54,382 bases of DNA. Origin: a virus. Shown in pieces: positions 17,670 through 25,822 of this stretch; the stretch's first letter is position 1, and each line of letters begins with the position of its first letter. The notes under the pieces were generated by a model. That model worked only from the letters and a program-made list of their open reading frames with translations, searched no databases and was not told where the DNA came from. Made by a program: the position numbers and the translations under genes. The stretch spans positions 1 to 54,382 of the IMG/VR virus record IMGVR_UViG_3300020474_000019; one strand, written 5' to 3'.

Positions 17670-18712
17670 TTGATATTCACCTTTTCACCAAAAACTTCTC
17701 TTGAAGTTTTTACATCGTTAAGCAATTCTTTACTGTTAATTGCATCAAAGATTGCAAGTTTAGAATCATTTGCATCTTCACCAAGCGCCCATGGGTATTT
17801 ACCCAACTTCTTATCTAGATGTTTCTTACTAGTTTTGTTATTTAACATCATAGTAAACGAACTAACTAGAGCATCCATATGAGGACTATCTTTTGAAAGA
17901 AATATAGTTTTACCTAAACCACTTCTTGTTTTTAGAATAAGTGCATATGCATCATAATAACGACCAGATGGTGCTTCACCCCACTTCTTTTCGTATGCAG
18001 TGTTGAACCATGCTTCTGGCATGTTTGGATCTTTTACAATCTTTCCATCGACAGAAACCCCATGAGAAAACCAGACTTTAGTTTTTCCAGATTTGATACC
18101 ACCTTTATAGGTTTTCTTCATATGAGAGAACCCATCTCTTGAAACATCAATCTCACCATTAAGGAAGGCTTTTCGTCTGTCACCAGACCCTTTCCAACCT
18201 TTGATTTGTCTCACATTAGTTTTAGAACATTCAACCAACTTATCAAAATCCATCGGCCCACATAACATCATAACAATTGACATTGCATCAACTATGGTTT
18301 CTGAACCACCACCAATATGAATGGCTGGAATTGCTGGAATATCTTTCTTTGAGAAAACAAAAGTTCCTTGATTATGTGCAACAATTGTTGCAAATGCTTT
18401 AGGGTCAAATCCACCCCAACCATCACCAGAAGTGATATACTTAATCATACCACGACTTTGAATCATAGTCTTACCATCCTTAGAAAGTTCGTTATTATAC
18501 TTAGCGTATGTTTTCTTTGGATCGCCAGGCATGTACCTAAGAACTACTTTGTGTCCATCCATTTCAAGATATTTGTTCCACTCCTTAACGACTCTTTGAG
18601 CCCATTTAGCATTACCACCCTCTGGCCCTGCTGGAACAATATATGTAAAAGTCTCTGCATATGCCGTAAACGACATAGCAGAGAATATAATTGCGAATAT
18701 CAATTTTTTCAT
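17648..18712 (-). CDS. tctC: TctC-like periplasmic solute-binding protein
   Basis: 354 aa. A Sec signal peptide (MKKLIFAIIFSAMSFTAYA) precedes FTYIVPAGPEGGNAKWAQRV, a variant of the ligand-loop strand found at the TctC N-terminus. The remainder has the two-lobe periplasmic-binding composition, with FAT-IVAHNQGTFVFSKKDI and PEAWFNTAYEKKWGEAPSG as recognisable family-like segments. It would capture a carboxylate or similar anion in the host periplasm and deliver it to TctA. Longer and more diverged than typical TctC (about 320 aa), so ligand choice cannot be inferred. The start has GAAGGA upstream and lies 18 nt after the outer-membrane-like gene. Confidence 0.85.
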   Translation of the reverse strand: MKKLIFAIIFSAMSFTAYAETFTYIVPAGPEGGNAKWAQRVVKEWNKYLEMDGHKVVLRYMPGDPKKTYAKYNNELSKDGKTMIQSRGMIKYITSGDGWGGFDPKAFATIVAHNQGTFVFSKKDIPAIPAIHIGGGSETIVDAMSIVMMLCGPMDFDKLVECSKTNVRQIKGWKGSGDRRKAFLNGEIDVSRDGFSHMKKTYKGGIKSGKTKVWFSHGVSVDGKIVKDPNMPEAWFNTAYEKKWGEAPSGRYYDAYALILKTRSGLGKTIFLSKDSPHMDALVSSFTMMLNNKTSKKHLDKKLGKYPWALGEDANDSKLAIFDAINSKELLNDVKTSREVFGEKVNIKWSQFFN

Positions 18713-18730
18713 CTTTTATTTCCTTCTCAC

Positions 18731-19114
18731 TTAGAATGTATATTTAAATTCAACTTTAAAGTTGTCTTTTGATTTTTCACCAATACCATCTTGTCCATCC
18801 CAACGTCTTTGAAAAGACGGTACGATTTTAAATGCATTTTTACTGTCACCAGCAACATTGAATTTAAAATCCTTTGAAATTTTCAATTCATTATAATTGG
18901 TTGTATTAGTCTCTGTATTTTGCGAGTGTGTCGCTTTAGTGGTAATTCCACCAAGGTCTTTCCACTTGTGTTGTACAAATGCATAGTTATAGGTTACAGT
19001 AGTTCCCTCACCGTTCTTATATTTGGTTTCACGATCAATACCCATACCGATATCTGTCGCATTTGCTGTAGTTGTCATTGCCATAAGGGCAACTGCTGTT
19101 AGTACTCTTTTCAT
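18731..19114 (-). CDS. Small secreted beta-barrel-like outer-membrane protein
   Basis: 127 aa. The signal peptide MKRVLTAVALMAMTTTANA is followed by about 108 residues of alternating polar/hydrophobic beta-strands with Asn/Thr/Lys turns, ending in an aromatic strand VEFKYTF. A terminal Phe is the classic BAM-recognition signature of outer-membrane proteins. The mature part is short for an 8-stranded barrel, so it may be a minimal barrel or oligomerise. This internal ATG, with GGAG about 8 nt upstream, is preferred over a start 14 codons earlier, which would place charged residues ahead of the signal peptide. First gene behind the promoter at 19147, upstream of TctC and TctA. Confidence 0.8.
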   Translation of the reverse strand: MKRVLTAVALMAMTTTANATDIGMGIDRETKYKNGEGTTVTYNYAFVQHKWKDLGGITTKATHSQNTETNTTNYNELKISKDFKFNVAGDSKNAFKIVPSFQRRWDGQDGIGEKSKDNFKVEFKYTF

Positions 19115-19146
19115 TTTTCTTTCTCCGTTGGTTAAAATGAATATAC

Positions 19147-19175
19147 ACTTTAACATATTCTTACATTTATGTCAA
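19147..19175 (-). promoter_or_regulatory. Sigma-70-type promoter of the transporter cassette
   Basis: Minus strand TTGACA (19175-19170), 17-bp spacer, TAAAGT (19152-19147). The -35 is preceded by ACAC and includes the stop codon of the upstream gene. A start near 19140 gives a leader of about 26 nt before the outer-membrane-like gene. The -10 matches consensus at 4 of 6 positions. Confidence 0.65.
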
Positions 19176-21511
19176 GTGTTTTTTGTTAAAATCACAATAT
19201 AATTGTTATCTTGGTCTGTCACGATTTCGTCACTCCTTTTGATAAACCCCACACTCTCATAAGCTGCTATTGACTTTGTTTTAGGAACAGACCATACATA
19301 TTGAGTATGTGCTGAATCTACTACAGCGTTCAGTAGCATCTTACTAATTTTTCTTCCTCTGTAATTTGGGTGAACCCACAGCCCCCTAGAGCGCCATGAG
19401 ATTTGGCTGGTTTTATGTCCACTATTCACACCAATTAATTTTTCATTATCATACACTCCATAGTAGTTGACATCTTCTGTTGTCTTTATATTTATATCAT
19501 AGTCAATAGCGTCTTTTACAACATCTACATCATCATATAAAAAACATTCTTCCATCAAAGTCCAAGTACTTACACTTGGAATATCTTTTCTATCAGGCCA
19601 GAGTTGTTTCCAACCTTCAAGTATTTCTAAATGATTTATTTCCTTTACTTTATATATAATATCTGGGTCTACACCTAAAGATAAAATACCTTTCCAAGAA
19701 GGTTTAACCGTATTAGATTTTCTATCATATTCCCACATATCAAAATTACTGTGAAGGTCATCATAAACTGGTAATGTTGTATTTTTTAAATGATCTGGGT
19801 CTTTAAGATTTAATCCAACAAATTCTATTAACACCATTAAATTTTGTGGTGTAAGATTTAGATGAAATGTATCACTCATTGATTGATTAATTATTTTCAT
19901 AGAATTAACAAGGGGTAATGGAATCGGTAGGTTTTTGTTAGCATATCTAATCTGTGACTTTAGTAAATTATTAAATACAGTCATTACATTTGGACTTTTT
20001 ATATTTTTGAATATATCTGTATTTGTTATACCAAGAGGTATTATCATCAATGTTTTGTTTTCTTTAATTTGCTTCCACAATTTATATCTAAGTTTTTCAT
20101 TTTTAGGAAAATCAAAATCTTCTGATACGATATCGAACTTAGCATTTTGTATCCAAATATTATTTGCAAAATACTGTGCTGTTTTAGCATCTTTCAAAAT
20201 GAACACTCCTAGTGGATTCATTCCACTATTTCTTACTCGCAATCCTTTTTCTTTTTTAGATGTATATATTTTTCTTTCTTCCATCTGTTCTAGATCAAAT
20301 GGAATACCCATTCCTACAATATCATAATCCCACGAAAGGTTATTCCATTCTTTACCAAAATATTTTTCACCCATATTATACATTTTCTTTTTCTTCATAG
20401 ACTTTTTTTGTGTGTTACCAGTTTGTCTAGATTGTTTTTTGAAAATATTAATTCTTTGTAATTCACGATCTGCAAATGGGGCAAACCATTCGTTTCTGGG
20501 GTCTTGCGACTCTTGATATAATCTTGAAGATTGATAAGATGGTATCCAAAAGATATTATGTTTTAAAGGATGGTCTTTTAATTCTTTTAATATGTTTCTA
20601 TAATATTCATAGATGTAATCCATAGATTCATCTTGTGCTTTCCATATTTGTGGGTCATAATTATCCATACCCCTACCATAATATACACGATTATTATACA
20701 TATCTTTAATATAATTTGTAATATAAATATCGTCATCCATAACACCCATGTCTCTCATCCATTGAGTTTTTTTTGAATGATCTGATTCACTAGACTCACC
20801 AGACATTTTTATACCGCCATATTTTGATACCGAATGACTTTTTAGAGGATAAATTAAATCAGGCCAAAACTCTGTAAATACCTTATCCTCTTCTTCGTAA
20901 ACATCATGTATAAAGTCTACCTCAAAGTTTTCTATTTCCCAACCCACCTCTTTTCTGTACCTATCACAGCATATATCATCTATTCCGTTATAGTTATTAG
21001 GGCTTGTGACATGAACTAAATTAGGATTGAATCCTCTATGTTTTAAAAACATGGCTAACCAAGCACTATCTCTACCACCACTTAGTCCAACTGTTATTTC
21101 TTTATCTTTGTGTAAATCAAACAAATAGCAAAATCTTTGATACTCCTCTTCCATATCATACTCAATCAAATCTTGATTTAAAAAAGGTTTCCAATCCTCT
21201 TCAACTCTTTTGATTTGATTGTAGATTGTGCCTGGGCCTACTGTATGTCGTCTAAGATATTTTAATTGACCAGTTGTGATCCAATCCGTAGTTAGTTTTG
21301 TTCCTAACTCTTTTTCTGCATCAACTATCTCTTTAAAAGATGGTGATATAAAATTGTCTGAATAGAATAATTGTGTGGTAGCAAAATGATCTACAGTTGC
21401 TGACCATCTACCATCTTTCATAAAGACAGAAGCAGATTGGCCATCATACCCATAAGTATAATAGTTTCCTTTCTTAACAAACTTTCTAATACCATTATTT
21501 AAAAATTTCAT
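19172..21511 (-). CDS. Asparagine-synthetase-like protein fused to a C-terminal GNAT acetyltransferase
   Basis: 779 aa. Residues 1-110 resemble the second half of an AsnB glutaminase domain (RWSATVDHFATTQLFYSD) but lack the catalytic N-terminal Cys. Residues 135-370 hold an asparagine-synthetase-type ATP pyrophosphatase: SGGRDSAW (about 144-151), MSGESSESDH and the late EWFAPFADRELQRIN motif. About 400-640 is an unassigned helical region. The last 120 residues form a GNAT domain (LIGVNSGHKTSQ, LWVHPNYRGRKISKMLLNAV, AAYESVGFIKRS). The start is uncertain: a downstream ATG at the MKFLNNG peptide was taken. ATP-dependent amide formation plus acetylation of one substrate is an inference. Confidence 0.85.
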   Translation of the reverse strand: MKFLNNGIRKFVKKGNYYTYGYDGQSASVFMKDGRWSATVDHFATTQLFYSDNFISPSFKEIVDAEKELGTKLTTDWITTGQLKYLRRHTVGPGTIYNQIKRVEEDWKPFLNQDLIEYDMEEEYQRFCYLFDLHKDKEITVGLSGGRDSAWLAMFLKHRGFNPNLVHVTSPNNYNGIDDICCDRYRKEVGWEIENFEVDFIHDVYEEEDKVFTEFWPDLIYPLKSHSVSKYGGIKMSGESSESDHSKKTQWMRDMGVMDDDIYITNYIKDMYNNRVYYGRGMDNYDPQIWKAQDESMDYIYEYYRNILKELKDHPLKHNIFWIPSYQSSRLYQESQDPRNEWFAPFADRELQRINIFKKQSRQTGNTQKKSMKKKKMYNMGEKYFGKEWNNLSWDYDIVGMGIPFDLEQMEERKIYTSKKEKGLRVRNSGMNPLGVFILKDAKTAQYFANNIWIQNAKFDIVSEDFDFPKNEKLRYKLWKQIKENKTLMIIPLGITNTDIFKNIKSPNVMTVFNNLLKSQIRYANKNLPIPLPLVNSMKIINQSMSDTFHLNLTPQNLMVLIEFVGLNLKDPDHLKNTTLPVYDDLHSNFDMWEYDRKSNTVKPSWKGILSLGVDPDIIYKVKEINHLEILEGWKQLWPDRKDIPSVSTWTLMEECFLYDDVDVVKDAIDYDINIKTTEDVNYYGVYDNEKLIGVNSGHKTSQISWRSRGLWVHPNYRGRKISKMLLNAVVDSAHTQYVWSVPKTKSIAAYESVGFIKRSDEIVTDQDNNYIVILTKNT

Positions 21512-22199
21512 AGTCAACCCATTCATGTGGTTTGTTTGAAGAGTGTGTAAAGTGAACAAATTTTATATCTTCGTGAAACTCTCCACCCATATATGCAAAC
21601 TCATTTCCAGTTAGTTCTGTATATTTCTCTGTCATTTTTATCATAAACAATTTTTCTGATTTATGATTTTGTAATGGTTTTGTACTTGCAACCCATCTAA
21701 TAAACCATGCTTCTGGTAAAAGTTTTAGTTTTAATTTTTCTTTAACACTGTCCTCAACAAAGTATTGTTCTCCATTTACAGGCCCAGTTGTAACTCCATT
21801 ATCAATGTAGTGTCTCTGCCATTTATGAATATCAGACATAAACTTATCATAGATGTATCTACAATCTTTTGGATAGTATTTAAAGAACCCACCATTAATT
21901 TTGTAGTTCTCTGAATTAGTATCTCTCCACCAACCAGGCATTGCAAGAAACTCACCTTTCTTTATAGGATAGTCAAACACTTTCTTATAATCATTTGTAA
22001 GTAATATGTCAATGTCCATAACACAAATAGGTTCATCAATGTCGAGTTGCATACCCCACATTTTATTCCACTGTAAAGTAACCCTATCGTGATACGGTTG
22101 TCGTATCCAGATAAATTCATGTTCTGGTAGTTTTTTCTCTAGATATGTTTCGTAGTCTGGGCCGTACTTTTCACCTATTCGTATACATAATATTTTCAT
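21495..22199 (-). CDS. Glycosyltransferase-like protein (GT-A type)
   Basis: 234 aa. An N-terminal beta-strand KILCIRIGEKYGPDY is followed by the DxD-type motif VMDIDILLTND (D62/D64), which in GT-A enzymes binds the metal and nucleotide-sugar. GGFFKYYPKD and GPVNGEQYFVEDS fit the acceptor side of GT8-like proteins. A second protein in this island (26619-27386) shows the same layout, so the two look like paralogues. The ATG overlaps the stop of the 488-aa gene, and the 3' end overlaps the following gene. Donor and acceptor are unknown. Confidence 0.72.
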   Translation of the reverse strand: MKILCIRIGEKYGPDYETYLEKKLPEHEFIWIRQPYHDRVTLQWNKMWGMQLDIDEPICVMDIDILLTNDYKKVFDYPIKKGEFLAMPGWWRDTNSENYKINGGFFKYYPKDCRYIYDKFMSDIHKWQRHYIDNGVTTGPVNGEQYFVEDSVKEKLKLKLLPEAWFIRWVASTKPLQNHKSEKLFMIKMTEKYTELTGNEFAYMGGEFHEDIKFVHFTHSSNKPHEWVDYEIFK

Positions 22200-23662
22200 T
22201 TATGAATAACCCCACTCTTATCACTTAAATAACCATTCTTGTTAGGATGTACACCTCTAAGAATAAAGTATTTTGTATTATTTTTTAAAAATGTTTCTAA
22301 AGAATCAAACCTAAACATTATATGTTTAAATCTATAATTTATATGTGTTCTAATATAAGAATATATATTACTTATGTTAAACAAAACATTTTTATCTCTT
22401 ATATATGGTAGAAAAACTTTATAGTTATCTTCTTTATAGTTATCTCCCATCATATCACATTTTACATAATCTATTTTACAATTATCTCTAACCCAATTTA
22501 ATGCTTCGAACTGTTCATCTATAGTTCCATTTTTATTTAACTCACCATTTATATATTTTTTGCCTCCGCCATATAACAACTGTGATTGTTCATCACCTTT
22601 AGGATACCAAAAATCATTTTTAATTTTTAGATTAGTGTTCCAATAATCTGATCCAGAAACATTTTGTTCCCATTTGGAGTCTACCCACCATTTAAGTTCC
22701 TCTTCATTATTTACTAAATCGGTTATTTCTTTTTTATAGTCTAAATGATCTTGTGTTAAATCATAGTAAACTATATTTTTAATATTAAATTTTTTTGCTA
22801 AAAACTCTGTTAAAAATCCAGCAGTGGGTGATACTATAGTGTCTATGGTATCTATCCTACTTTTTCGTAGTTTTGTTTCTATTCTTCCTAATGAAGTTCC
22901 AAAATTCTCTGTATTCACTGGATAATATTTTTTTTCATTTCTGATCTCATCAAACTTATACCATTTTGATGGTATATCAGTTGGTAATCTATTATAAGAG
23001 AAAACTTTAATATCCCTTTCGTGGATTGGAAAGTTTCTAATCATTGGATAGTCTTTTGGTTTTAACCAGTGTGGTGTGTAGTCATCGTGAAAATTGGTAT
23101 CTGCTCTTTCAAAGTTTGTAAACTTTAATTTAAATAAATTGGGTGAACCAAGTTCATTCCACCATTTTCTATTTAGAACTAAATGTTGGTCATGTAGCGT
23201 TGCATTTTCATTTGGTTTTGCAATAATGTGTGCTTTAATCCAATAATCATTTTCGCCTCTTTCCCATCTTACAATATCGTCAAAGAAATATGATATTGGT
23301 GTTTTATTCGCTGAATTTTCAAAATTCATTCCAACTCTAAGTATTGTAATGTATTTAAAGTGAGTTGGTAAATTTAAAATAGTTTCATGAACTTTCGATT
23401 TACAGCAAAATACAACTTTACTTCCACTTCCAGTTCCAGTTAATCCACCACTTAATTGATTCCAAGTGACATGCGCTTGATGGTAGATATGTTCATTCCA
23501 TTCAATATTGGGGGGAAGGTGACATATGAAAGCATAAGTATTTTCACATATTCCAAGCGAACGGAAAACAAGTTCTGGAATATTAAATCTTTCCGTACAT
23601 CTGTAAGGAGCAAAGTCATTTATAAACTCACAGAAATCATCATAACTTTCAAAGTCATTCAT
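22196..23662 (-). CDS. Unknown island protein with a possible Rossmann/methyltransferase-like C-terminal half
   Basis: 488 aa, not recognised. The N-terminal half is Trp/Tyr/His-rich without an obvious fold (for example WNQLSGGLTGTGSGSKVVFC). From about residue 265, DTIVSPTAGFLTEFLAKKF and NIVYYDLTQDHLDYKKEI look like the first and second strands of a Rossmann fold, and VRDNCKIDYVKCDMMGDNYK and KNVLFNISNIYSYIRTHINY could be later strands of a methyltransferase-like domain. No clear SAM-binding GxGxG is seen. It sits in an overlapping run with the glycosyltransferase downstream. Function is not assigned. Confidence 0.8.
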   Translation of the reverse strand: MNDFESYDDFCEFINDFAPYRCTERFNIPELVFRSLGICENTYAFICHLPPNIEWNEHIYHQAHVTWNQLSGGLTGTGSGSKVVFCCKSKVHETILNLPTHFKYITILRVGMNFENSANKTPISYFFDDIVRWERGENDYWIKAHIIAKPNENATLHDQHLVLNRKWWNELGSPNLFKLKFTNFERADTNFHDDYTPHWLKPKDYPMIRNFPIHERDIKVFSYNRLPTDIPSKWYKFDEIRNEKKYYPVNTENFGTSLGRIETKLRKSRIDTIDTIVSPTAGFLTEFLAKKFNIKNIVYYDLTQDHLDYKKEITDLVNNEEELKWWVDSKWEQNVSGSDYWNTNLKIKNDFWYPKGDEQSQLLYGGGKKYINGELNKNGTIDEQFEALNWVRDNCKIDYVKCDMMGDNYKEDNYKVFLPYIRDKNVLFNISNIYSYIRTHINYRFKHIMFRFDSLETFLKNNTKYFILRGVHPNKNGYLSDKSGVIHK

Positions 23663-23732
23663 CGTATATCACACCCTTTTCTTGTCGTTCTTTTTTAGTT
23701 TTAAATGTTGATAGGAATAAAAGGAATCTCAT
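23655..23732 (-). CDS. Possible 25-aa micro-ORF
   Basis: The 80-nt gap before the 488-aa gene contains an open frame of 25 codons (M-RFLLFLSTFK then a Lys/Arg/Glu-rich tail) whose stop overlaps the next ATG. That coupling pattern is common here, but the upstream ribosome site is weak (GGA). It may only be a leader. Confidence 0.25.
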   Translation of the reverse strand: MRFLLFLSTFKTKKERQEKGVIYDE

Positions 23733-23742
23733 TTTCCATTTA

Positions 23743-25089
23743 CTAAAAAACTTTAACTTTTGTTTCTTTTTCAAAATCATTAGCGTGTTCCCATGTGTTA
23801 ACCATTGGTTTTCCTCTTATATTTAGGGATGTGTTTAACAACATAGGACAACCAGTTTTGTCATACCACTCTTCTAGAATAGGTCTAATTACAGATACAC
23901 AATCTTTTTCTACAACTTGAACTCTTGAAGTTCCATCTACATGTGTCACTGATGAGTAGTCGTGTTTTGATTTTGATACAAATTGCATGTATCGATTCAT
24001 TGGGCCTTCAAAGTATTCCTCTGCATATTCCTCTAGTATTGCTGGAGCAAAGGGTCTAAACTTCTCTCTTCGTTTGACTTCATTAACTGTATCTTTAATT
24101 GGTTCTCTTGGGTCAGCAATGAGTGAACGATTACCTAACGCTCTTGGGCCAAACTCTGCCCTACCATTTGCTACCCCACACATTTTATGTTTAAGTAAAT
24201 GTTTGACAACTTCTTTAGGATTTACTTCTCTTTTTATATCATATCCTAAATATGGGTGTCTCCATGTTAGTTTACGTTGCCACACCAATGCAGCCGCACC
24301 CAAAGAAGACCCAGCATCACTTGGGGATGGCATTATCCATATATTCTTACCTTGTATTTTACTATTTGCAACACAGTTTAAAGCACAACCACCCATGATA
24401 ACTAAATTTTCTTCTGGGCATTTCTCTACAAGTCTTAGTAATTCATCTTCATATACTGCTTGAACTGATGCAGCCAAATCTTCTGGTTTACCAGTGAACT
24501 TTATATCTAACCCATAGTGATTATTATTATTATCCAATCTTCTTTTTAACATTGTTTTATGTTTAGGTTCTCCAAATGCAGCCATACCCATAACAATATA
24601 TTCTTCTTCGTTTGGTTTATACCCTAACAGTTCTGTAACGGCTGAATATAACAATCCTAAAGACCAAGGATACTTACGAGAGTATATTTTCTTTAGTGTT
24701 TTATGTTGGTGAAGATTACCTTGATCGGCATACCATATTGAAGTGGTATCCCATTCTCCTATTGCATCTACAACTATAACATTTGCTTTTCGGAATGGTG
24801 ATGTATAGAAACCAGCAGCTGCATGTGTTTTGTGATGAGGGAAACACATATCATATTTTGTTTTTTTAGTTATCCAACTTTGTCCAGCATACAATCTTCT
24901 AGTGTTTTTCCAAAATGGATTTTCAAAATAAGCACGAATATTAGAAACACGAACCATACTAGAATGGATTCTACTATCATTTTTTATCTGTGAATATCGT
25001 TCACTATGTGATGCATAAAGTATTTCTCTATCTTCTATTAGAGAATAACCAGCATCGTGACTACCCTCACTAATTCCTGCTACTCTCAT
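23743..25089 (-). CDS. Carbamoyltransferase, NodU/CmcH family
   Basis: 448 aa, somewhat shorter at the C-terminus than most family members. O-carbamoyltransferases make carbamoyl-adenylate from carbamoyl phosphate and ATP in an YrdC-like domain and transfer it in a Kae1-like domain. Family landmarks: GISEGSHDAGYSL at the start, the metal ligands in PHHKTHAAAGFYTSPF, VDAIGEWDTTSIW, EEYIVMGMAAFGEP, MGGCALNCVANSKI, SPSDAGSSLGAAA, then GRAEFGPRALGNRSLIADPR, KFRPFAPAILEE and LLNTSLNIRGKPMV in the YrdC-like part. Acceptors in this family include sugars (nodulation factors), antibiotics and, in some phages, 5-hydroxymethylcytosine. The ATG is preferred over a GTG one codon earlier. Confidence 0.93.
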   Translation of the reverse strand: MRVAGISEGSHDAGYSLIEDREILYASHSERYSQIKNDSRIHSSMVRVSNIRAYFENPFWKNTRRLYAGQSWITKKTKYDMCFPHHKTHAAAGFYTSPFRKANVIVVDAIGEWDTTSIWYADQGNLHQHKTLKKIYSRKYPWSLGLLYSAVTELLGYKPNEEEYIVMGMAAFGEPKHKTMLKRRLDNNNNHYGLDIKFTGKPEDLAASVQAVYEDELLRLVEKCPEENLVIMGGCALNCVANSKIQGKNIWIMPSPSDAGSSLGAAALVWQRKLTWRHPYLGYDIKREVNPKEVVKHLLKHKMCGVANGRAEFGPRALGNRSLIADPREPIKDTVNEVKRREKFRPFAPAILEEYAEEYFEGPMNRYMQFVSKSKHDYSSVTHVDGTSRVQVVEKDCVSVIRPILEEWYDKTGCPMLLNTSLNIRGKPMVNTWEHANDFEKETKVKVF

Positions 25090-25822
25090 CACCGAACTTT
25101 TCTATATCTTTTTCAACATCATTACCAACTAATTTTTTCAATGCATATAACATCAACTCATTTCTTTGTTGATTACCACCACCATGAATAATAAAATGAA
25201 ATCTATTTTCTTTTGAACCATTGTATGCTTCATGTGATACACCGTTGTCAAACCAATAGCCTGTACACTCCTCAAAAGGCAATTCTTCTTTTGTATCTGA
25301 TCTTCTTAGATAACACCCCTCTGGTTGTGTTATTGCAATATTAATTGCTGATGAAACATTCCGTGTTCTACCTTCAGCATCTCTTTTAGCATCAGAATCA
25401 TTGTGGGCCGTAATAAGACCTTCAGGCTCTAATAACATAAATCTACATCTTCTATAACCACCAGGCACTCCAGACCCTTTATTTGGAAATCTATCCCTCA
25501 ACCACCTTTTCATCTCTGGAGCGTATTCAATTAGTTCTGTCCACCCCCACTGAACATCTTCTTCACTTATACCATACCCACTTGGATTCATGGTGTGGTG
25601 CCAACCCATGTTTTGATCTTTACCCTTCTTAACCCAACCATGTATAGCTGCAGATTTCCAACCACCAGTTTCAGCAGTGTCTCCGTATCTGTGTTCTACA
25701 AAAAATCCATTGTCATACACATCATTTACTTCTTTGATAATTTCTCTTGGAATATCTAAGGGTATTTTTAAATACCAGATATCATGATATTCACAATAAT
25801 TTCTAATCTTGGCAAACTTCAT
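25070..25822 (-). CDS. Aspartyl/asparaginyl beta-hydroxylase-like 2OG-Fe(II) oxygenase
   Basis: 250 aa. Core motifs: RCRFMLLEPEGLITAHND (HxD = H140-N-D142), RNVSSAINIAITQPEGCYLR, LPFEECTGYWFDNGVSHEAY (distal His H197) and NRFHFIIHGG (Arg207 for 2-oxoglutarate). This order matches the aspartyl/asparaginyl beta-hydroxylase family. The substrate may be a small molecule or a peptide carried through the island pathway. It overlaps its neighbours by 4 nt upstream and about 20 nt downstream, so it is coupled to the methyltransferase-like and carbamoyltransferase genes. Confidence 0.82.
   Translation of the reverse strand: MKFAKIRNYCEYHDIWYLKIPLDIPREIIKEVNDVYDNGFFVEHRYGDTAETGGWKSAAIHGWVKKGKDQNMGWHHTMNPSGYGISEEDVQWGWTELIEYAPEMKRWLRDRFPNKGSGVPGGYRRCRFMLLEPEGLITAHNDSDAKRDAEGRTRNVSSAINIAITQPEGCYLRRSDTKEELPFEECTGYWFDNGVSHEAYNGSKENRFHFIIHGGGNQQRNELMLYALKKLVGNDVEKDIEKFGDESSRN

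Noticed and set aside
17000-19114. A TctB small permease subunit
   Set aside because: No 4-helix protein of about 150 aa lies near TctA/TctC; the gene upstream of TctC is a signal-peptide beta-strand protein, not a membrane-helix protein.
23987-24463. Plus-strand 158-codon open frame opposite the carbamoyltransferase
   Set aside because: Lies entirely within a gene with clear family motifs on the other strand; no ribosome site.
25070-25092. Frameshift between hydroxylase-like and carbamoyltransferase genes
   Set aside because: The overlap is a normal coupled start; both proteins have complete family termini at this junction.
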